NCBI RefSeq assembly: GCF_021018895.1
Contig: NC_079379.1
Span: forward strand, 22,004,276 to 22,068,275
Reading direction: 5' to 3'
Source: Seriola aureovittata
Lineage: Eukaryota > Chordata > Actinopteri > Carangiformes > Carangidae
DNA: 64,000 nucleotides
Under the pieces are notes generated by a model. That model did no database searches, was not told where the DNA came from, and worked only from the letters and a program-made list of their open reading frames with translations. Of this stretch, positions 53,701 through 62,700 are shown in pieces. The position numbers were made by a program, and so were the translations under genes. Position 1 is the first letter of the stretch. Each line of letters starts with the position of its first letter.

Positions 53701-56700
53701 GAGAAGTGAAATTTGGAGACGGTTCAGCGAGACAATAGTTGTACTACTAATAGATATCGACCCCAAAGCTTGTCAGTATATGTTGATATTATATACAGCA
53801 CATGTATGTTGTTTTGATGAAATTGCATGTATGAATTAAAGATATGTCATTAACATACTATATATATGTTAGACCACAGGCTATATACCATAATTCATCA
53901 CATAGATGTGTTTTAATATATGTGCACATACAAATTTTACTATGGGTTTCCTGCATGTTATAAACTTATAGCTTCATATATGAATTGAGGAAAAATAAAA
54001 ACACAAAAACATATCAAACATTCATAAAAGCTTTCCAATAAAATAATGTTTTAAGACGCTAATGAAGCCGCCGTTCTGACATCAGTAGGTAGACTGCTCT
54101 AACAACAAAGGCCTCGTCACTCTTAGTCACTAGCCGAGACCCGCTGGGAATAACCGGCAGAGCTCCATCCACCGAAAGTGAACGCCCATAAGTCCACTGG
54201 AATTACTGTATTTTCTATGACTCGAAATAAATCCACATTAAAAGCCGAACCGTCTATGCGCTGATAAACAGAAATCTACTGATAAGAATAGTTTTCAAGA
54301 TGTCAAGCAGGGTGAGACCAAAGAGCTCATGGCTTTGATGATATGCTTCGTCAGGGGGTCACCGAAAGTCGGTACGATTCCTCCTCTGGGAACCACAAAC
54401 TCATTTCAATCCATATGTATTGTAGTGTTATCGTAACCCTCTGCATCAGTTTGACCTTTCTAGAGTTGACCGTTTGTTTAGAGTTCTTTTTCCCGTGTGC
54501 AAAGTAAAAACTGTATATTCCAAGTACATAATGAAAACCATTTACAGTAGATTCACAGTGGGGGTTATAATGGGAGGCCAGTTTTTGTTTGTGTTATTGA
54601 ATTATAGATGCTAGAGTACTGACTTGTTCTGTCCTCTCGTATTGACCCAGGATGAACGTACATGTTTGCAGTTAGTTCGCCACAGCTTTGTCTTCAATCG
54701 TCAGGCGATGCTAATCGTTTGCTCCTCGGCCTTTCTGAATGCTGCTGATTCGAGGCCAGCTTGTCGTGTCAGAGCCTTAAGGCAGACAACATCAATTTAA
54801 GGCAATGCATTGTATTTTTTTTTTATTTCTTTTTGTATTCGTAGTACAGATTGGCTGTGTTTGCCGTCTGCTTCTAAAAGACCTTGCCGTTGCTTCACAG
54901 ATGCCGGGTACCTCGATGCGTGTGTTTTCAAAGGAGACAGTTCGTCAAGATGAGTGACAGGTGCTGTGGCGGGAATTGGACCATCTGAGGGGACGCAGGG
55001 CGGGATTTACGCCTCTCTCTCTGTCTCAAGACAAAGAGTGGCATGTTGTAAATTTAATGCTCTTTCAATAAGACATAACAAAGTCTCTCACAGATTCCAG
55101 ATACATACGGGTCTTCAGATCAGAAAGAACACCGCGGACTGATTCGACTTGAAGAGGCGGTATTTTCCCTGAAGGATGATTTCATGTACTCCCACCCCCC
55201 CAAAAAAAGAAGAAAAAAAAAAGTAGCATAAGTGGTCCGCTCAACACCAGAAAGAAGAACTCATTTATAAAGTCAAATCTTTGCCGTAGGCCATTTTGTC
55301 CCTCTTTGTGACTCTTCAGCGGGGGGTCAGCAGCGGAGATAGCTTTGCAATCAGCCTCCACATTTAGCAATCACCAGTGTATCCATAAGGAAGTTTCCAT
55401 TTGAAATTATGTGAGCTTCATTTCATACTAAAAAGGTGGGAAAAAAAAGAAAAGAAAAAAAAAAAGTTAGTCCTGCAATTTTATTTTTTTTCATCCATTT
55501 TCATTGTATTGTTGTCTGTGGAAATCACCACTGAGCCACATAATCAGAGCATTCAGTGTGGGGCTTTTTTTTTCTTTCGCTTTTTTCTACTTTTTCAACC
55601 TTGTGCTCAGAATGAATGAAAAACATGATTACACAAGAGGCGTCGAGGAAGGATTTGCAGTCATGATCAGTTAAAGTATGCAAAATGCAAGAAGGAGGCT
55701 AACAGAAGAAGAGCAGCCTCTCTCTCCACATCGGAGCGGCGACGTGTTACTACCTCTGCAGCCTCTGTTCGCAATGTCCTACAAGATTTCTTCAAATTTA
55801 TCACAGAGGACTGGAAGAGTAATGGCAATGTAAGAAAACAAAGTCCACCGGGGACATGTACTGCATCATGCAGATTTAACACTGCCATCTGTTTCGTAAA
55901 TGCCCAGGAACGGCAAACATCAGTGGTTAAGACAACGCATTTACAGAGAAGACAGATGTGCCGGAGAGGCAGGGTCTTTACCTGTGGAAAAGTAGGCCTG
56001 GAATCAGATGCCTGATGAAAGAGACACACTTATCTAATATGTGTTGTGTTTGTCTCTCCTCGCCGGCGCTTCAGACAGATTTTTTTTTGTCCCCCCCCCA
56101 CTCTTCTTCTTCTTCTTCTTCTTATTCTTCTTGGCCAGTGAAGTTGAGGGAGACACAAAGCAGCGGATGCCTTCTGCTAATGAATGTCAAATCAAAAGCC
56201 GACCTATTTAGAAAGTCAAAGCACTTTCGCACCTATGACAGGGCGATGTCTCGAGTGAGATCTATCCTCCCAGGGCACCTCAGCTCATGCTCGTGTTCAT
56301 GCGGCCAGCTGCACACGTCTGGCTCGGTGAGGCTGTGATTTGGGATCAATGATGATAAATGTAAAAAATGTACAAGGTTATGGTTCTGAGGCAGAGGAGA
56401 GGTTTTCAGGTTAAAGTTTTTTCTTTTATCTCACATCAACCATCCAGTGACCAGAGCTTTAATATTTCATCTGCGTGATGATACAGTTTTATGTGGAGAT
56501 ACAGTATATCAAGTATATCATCCTATTGTGATCAGGCAGTACAGCACGTAAAGATTTCTTGCTGTTAACATTTGTCAATTTAAAAAAATTACAATGAATC
56601 CTGTTTAAGCAGCAGGGAGTTAACTTCATGTTTAATGCTAAAGAGCTAAATGCTAAGATAAATGATAGAGATGAATTGGTCCGTCACTTTAGCCAACAGT

Positions 56701-59700
56701 ATCGCAAACTTGACCTATATTAAACGAATAATTTCCTCCACCAAGGAAATCATGTTTTCACTCGTGTCTGTTTGTTTGTTTGTTTGTTTGTTAGTTTGTC
56801 AGCAGGATTAGGCAAAAAATGACTGAACCGATTTACACCAAACTCGGCGGAGGCGTGGACCAAGGACGAACCCATTAGATTTTGGTGCAGCTCTGGATCA
56901 TTTAGCATGAATTTGAATTTTTATCTGAAGTCTGGTGTATGTTGTTTGACCTTGGTCTTGGCGGAGGTCTGCGCTCTCTGAGTGACCTTCTAGTTTTCAC
57001 TAACATTTTTATATAAAATCCAAAAATTATATAAAAAAAAACAACATTTTTCAATGATCTGCTCATGTCGCATTTGGAGGTTGATCGTTTTGGTAATACT
57101 AATAAAATTCTTCTAAATTGCCAAATAACATAATAAAACACCTTTTCTCACCAAGTATCCCTTCCCATTAGAACTTCACTTTACACTGAAAATCTTTACT
57201 GTATAGCTTTAATAAATAAAAGATGTTCAGTTCAAATCTTTAAATTCCATATATACAGCCTACAGAGACCGAGTCGATGTTGGACGTGCTGTAGGGCAGT
57301 TCGATTCTGACAAACCTTTGACCACACGAAGTAGAATTTTACCAGAATCTCTGACCTTCAGGACGCGTCTTATGACTCACCAGTCTCTGTAATTGAGAAG
57401 AGAAGGTAACTACGGAGAGAAGTTGTGTAGCAATATTGATAAAATGTCACCTCAGAAATTAGAGGCGCCTAACAGCTTTTGCACTCTTCTCCTTTGTGCA
57501 AAGAGCGGGTCTGTACTGGCTGCTTTTATTGGTCTTTTCTACCTTTAGCAACAGAGAAGTGTAAAGGGTTAAGTGAGCTTTTACAGGAATCTTGGCTCCC
57601 AGTTTGTTTGTGAAATAAATGTATAGGAAGTAAATTGTGGGGGGAAATGCTGACAGCATACAGCATGTAAGCAAGCCTCTGAGATGGTGTTAGCAGAGAG
57701 GTGTAGTGTCCTGATTTGTGTTATCTGGATGTTTTTTATTGCTGAATATGACAGAGCTGTACAGGAGAGCCCAAAATAATCCAATGTTTCTCATACTTCA
57801 CAATATGTCTGCAAGCACCTGTGAATTGTGGCAAATTGATTTTCTGACATTCATAAAAATTTATGTTTATTTTTAAACCCCCCCCCCCCCGCGTTTTAGC
57901 ATAGTGTGAAATCTAATTATTTAGTATCCTGTCAGGGCTTGTCTCGGGGTACACAACATGACGAGCCAAAACATGCATTCAGTTGTCACATGTCTCTCTG
58001 TCTCCCTCTCTCTCTGTCTCTGTCGGCCAATGAGTGTTGTCAAGGATATTGCAGCGACTTGACATCCGTGGCAGATGCACAGTGGCACCTCAGCCACGAG
58101 GGCTGACTGGAAACCTCGCGCTCAGAGAAACAGCAGCTGGCCTAGCTTCTTGCAGGGAGACTACATTAGCACGAGGGGAGGGGGGGGGAGCCTTGTTTGC
58201 TCCTGCTGGCTTGGCATTGTTTGCAGTTGAATTATGGACTGTGTAAAATTTATGCTAAGCCTGACTTAAGGCACAAGCCTCTTTAGGGAGCTGTCTCATG
58301 TCTCATTGAGCCGCTACAGTGCTCTTAAAATGATTCCTCCCACTGTCCTCAATTGGTCATGTTGTCTTGTTCATCCTCACCAAGAAAATGTTGCAGAAAA
58401 CAATGAAGGAGCCAATCAGTTTGTCATGCGCTCGCTGTTGAGAGGCATTATCAGTGGTGGGGCGGACGCTGAAGAAAGGATCAATTCTCTCAGATTACAA
58501 GGAAGCAGTTTTTTTTCACTTACCTTGACTCGTCTAGAAAATGTTACAGTTGTGTTGCGCAGGTATGAATGTTTGTGTTTCTGAGATTTTTTTCGCCTCC
58601 ACCCCAAAGTATTTATACACTTCATTTATGTAGGAAGTCACATTTAGATCAAGGCATTAACAGCAAAGATACTAAATTTTTGTGATCTAATTATACATTC
58701 AGATATGTATTCATATAAACAAACAGACGTAAAAACAATGATCAGCGTGTATATTCAAATATATTTAAATATGCATATGCATTACACTATACACTAATAC
58801 AGTGGAGGTGAATCCAGTTTTACTTGCGATGCTCAAAGCAATTATATTAAAAAAAAGTAAATAAAAAAAGTCAAAGTAAAGTTTTGTGCAAGACACAATG
58901 TCCCAGTGTCTAATCCACCGAACACACTGTGAGAAGTTTGAGCTGGAGCTACTGTCTGCTAAAAACAACTGTTGACAGCGTGTTGTTTGGATTATTCAGA
59001 ATAACAGGAGAACTGTTTCTGGAAAGATGTGTTGCAGTTCTTTTTTTTAAATTATTTTATTTAAACAACTGAAATTCAGTTCACTTCTGTTGAATTTAGG
59101 TGAAGACGGATCCTTTAAGTTGGACAGCGGCTGTTTCGTCCTAATTTAGTTTGAATGAATGAAACTAGATTATATAAGACAAATAAAGCAGGTTAGCCAG
59201 TATGCTAGCTAACACACAGCAGGAGTTTAGCTTTATCATTTTGCCAATTTTTAGCATTTAGCATAACATTTATTTTTTAAGTTTGTCCATGGACTTTGGC
59301 AGGATTAAAGCTTATTTTTCTACAAAATGAACACAAAACATTTAATGGAATATGTGCTGTGTAATGTCATTAAGTCAAATAGCCTACTCTATCTTCATAC
59401 AAACATATGATGGCACTTTATGAAAAGTAATGGAGGAAACACAAAGAGCTACATCTTCACTGTGACCGTGAATTTATCAGAATATATAAAGAGGTAGGAT
59501 TAATGAAAATTGTGAATCTGTGAAGATTAAAAATTACTTTTTCACGATGGTTCGGCTTCTTTTCATGTGGTAGATGAACTGCCCAGAGAAAAGCAGACTC
59601 AATAGCAGACTGAATTTGTAGAAATTGATTTCCTGGAGTGCTGCAAACTGCTGTAATCTGATATATGAGTGGAGTGTCTCAACCCTGACTCTTGGGCCTC

Positions 59701-62700
59701 GGTTCGGCTTTTGAAGATCACACCGCGAAAAGCTACTCCATTACAGTAACAAGAGCAAAATGTAATTCGTTACTCCCACACTGGTGTGTCATTACTGTCA
59801 CCTTTTTGCCCTCAGCAGTCGGGCGGTGTTGATGTGGTGTGTTGGCACTTTGGATGGTGCCTACAGCTCTCTAATCCGGAGAGCAGAGAGGTGCTGCTGT
59901 CGCTGACAGACTGACTGACAGGCAGGCGGAGAGGACCCAGCTGTGATGGCTGGTGTCGGCTCAGTGGCAGCCTTATGATGAATTGCCTCTCTTGAATGAT
60001 AGCGCTGTTACTGGATGATACTGACGCAGGATTGTTCTGTCAGCATCTCACCGGCAACCGCAAATAAAGAAATAAATAAGTAAGCGAGAAATGAACCGCT
60101 ATGCAACTCACCTCCCCGTCTTTTTATTTTTCATTAAAGTTGCCACCTCTCATAGATCTCCATATGCACTGATATGGAACTGGAGGTTGGTGCAGAAATG
60201 CGCTGGAGGAAATTGCCTTGTAGAACCACAAATGTGGCCGAACTTTTGAAAGATTGAAAGCTGCCTCTTGTTTGTTTTGTTTTTTTGTTTTTTTACTTTT
60301 ATATCCAACAGAGTATATCTGACAAAACACTTCCTGTGTGTTTTTCTTTGTTACCACTGTGTAAATAACTGCATATGTGATATGTGATAGCATTTGACTT
60401 TGGTGTTCTCCAATAATACAGAAAATAAGTCACTTTCCATTTATTTGTTGATAAGTGCAATTAGTTTGATACAGAATGTATTTTTTTCCCTTCTTTCATG
60501 TTTATTCTTATATTCATCTCGCTGTTCTGTTTGTTTACAGCTCAGATGACTACTATGAATACGGACACAGTGGGGAATCGTATGATTCATATGGTGAGTT
60601 GCCGACCTCTTCTCCTGCAATATATCTTCTGTCAGTTGTCAGAACAATATCAATTTATAGTCCCTGACTCTGCACTGCTGGCTTCATCTCAGTTGCCATA
60701 GCACCTGGGTAATTGAATGATGTCTTAGACACATCTCAAAAGTCCATAATAATCAAATACTGCTTCAGTTCATCTGGCTAATTGGGTTTGAGTAGTGCCA
60801 CCCAAACTCAAGAGCAATTAACAAACTCAGAGACAGACACAGATAAGGCAACAGACCAGCAGAATACAATGATGTCTGCATTAATGCTCATCCTAGAAAA
60901 CTATATCTCTTTATCTCTTTATCTCTTATTATCAGCTTTATCATGCTTAGTTAAATTTAGAGGATAATCCACAATCCAAGTCTTCCTTCCCCCAGCCGCC
61001 GCCACATTTAATACACCAGAGGAATGATAACAACTTCTTTTTTAGTTCCAGGTGACTCCAGTTTGTTTGTCTGATTCTGATGCAATCGGCTCAACAGAAC
61101 AGCTTTGTGTTTGAGGCCACTTTAAATAAAACTGGTCTTTAGTTTGGAAGATGTTCATCGTGTCTGAAAAGACGTGTCGATGGCTCCAGTTGCCACGGAG
61201 TTCAGACAAAGTTAACAGCACTAAGATAATGTTCAAAAGTCCTGTGTCAGCTTACTGTCAGATACAGTGAAAAGTGGGCCAAGGTCATTTCTGCCGCAGC
61301 ACTCGAATGACAGAAGAGCTAATATACAGTACGGTACAGACGGCCATGCTGCTGTGCAGCTGAAGGTTGATCCGTCACTACTAATGTAGGTGCAGCTCCT
61401 GTATGAACTGGATAATACTTGGCCAACCACTTGCATCCTTGATAACAACCTAGGTGATGACTGGTCAAATGCCAGAACTAGATATGTGTAGCCAGGAAGG
61501 AATACAGGCTGCACAGAAACAACTCGACGTATTAGCTTCATACTTGTTACCTGTTACTTTGACTATGATGTTGGTTAGTGGCATCAGGCCCTGACAAAAA
61601 AAAGCTGCAACAAAAATTTCTAGTAGCACAAAGCAAACTGAGTCATAACGAGAGAGTCAGATTCAAAATGTGATATGTGTGTGTGTGTGTGTGTGTGTGT
61701 GGGTGTGTGTGTGGGTGTGTGTGTGTGTATAGAACATTGTCAATAAACCTAAAACTAAAATGATTTGATACATGTGTTTGTGGCAGATATTTACACTGTG
61801 TTGTGTCCCATTTAATTCTCTAAAACAAACTATTCCGTCAAAGCTGCTTCAGATATCAGGACAGATTGTTGTAACTGAGAAAACCTTTGAGTTTTAATCC
61901 AGCTCTCAGACAGTCAGTGACCGAATGCAAACAGAAAACATAGTTACATTTTAATTTCGGCAATGCATCATTTCCCTGTGTTAGAAACAACTGAGTGTCT
62001 TCTGCATCATTAAACACCTATGTGTGTTCTTTTAATGCTGCAGAGATCTGAATGTGTTTTTAGAAGTTAAGTCGTAGGGAAATAAAAACTTTCCCAACTT
62101 TTCTGACCACACAAAGTGGAAGAGCTGAGCAACTTCAACTCATTAGGGGGGTGCGTGCACATAAAATACATTTTAAAAAACCTGCTGCCGCTCGGGTCAC
62201 GCACAGAGAAGGCGACAGTTCAAACAAAACAGATAAACAGTGCTGATGTGCATCCTTGTTCAAGGTAACACAAGGTTACCTTGGTCTATTTCTTCAAAGT
62301 GACTGTCAGTGAAAGGGTGACAGGTTTAATTAAGGGGTATTGGCTGTGTGCTGCCAACAGAGAGCCTGTACCCAGAAAAAAACACAACCCTTTGTGAGCC
62401 TCAGCTCTAGGGAAGTCTCGGCGCTGGCTGAAGATCAGACAAAGGGTGCCATCGATACTGGCACTTTCACATTGACAGTACCAGGGGGTGAACGGGGGCT
62501 GATTTGGGCTAATGGTAATTGTGACCTTTTTGCTGGGAGCCACTAAACGGGTCCTTTTCAAGTAGCTATTTGATCCTCTCATTCAATTATCTGAGATGCA
62601 TCTTTCCAGGTGAAAGTCAAGCATCTTGGTGCGAGTCGCCGTTTGTATTCACGGCTTGCAACGGCGCTTTTGTTATTACGAGCCACATCAATACCAGACA

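Larger units (their letters stand above)
47692..60540 (+). other. khdrbs3 intron 7
   Basis: At 12,849 bp this is the longest complete intron here, in phase 2. It contains a MITE copy (about 49905-50388), a long (TG)n (50640), a fragment of a five-copy repeat (about 54345), a CTT microsatellite (56101) and a well-known teleost dispersed repeat (56731-56997). No exon or RNA gene is recognised. Confidence 0.9.

Noticed and set aside
60594..60667. Alternative C-terminus by read-through of the exon 8 donor
   Set aside because: The frame stays open for only 24 codons before TGA and the donor is strong. There is no conservation or transcript evidence.
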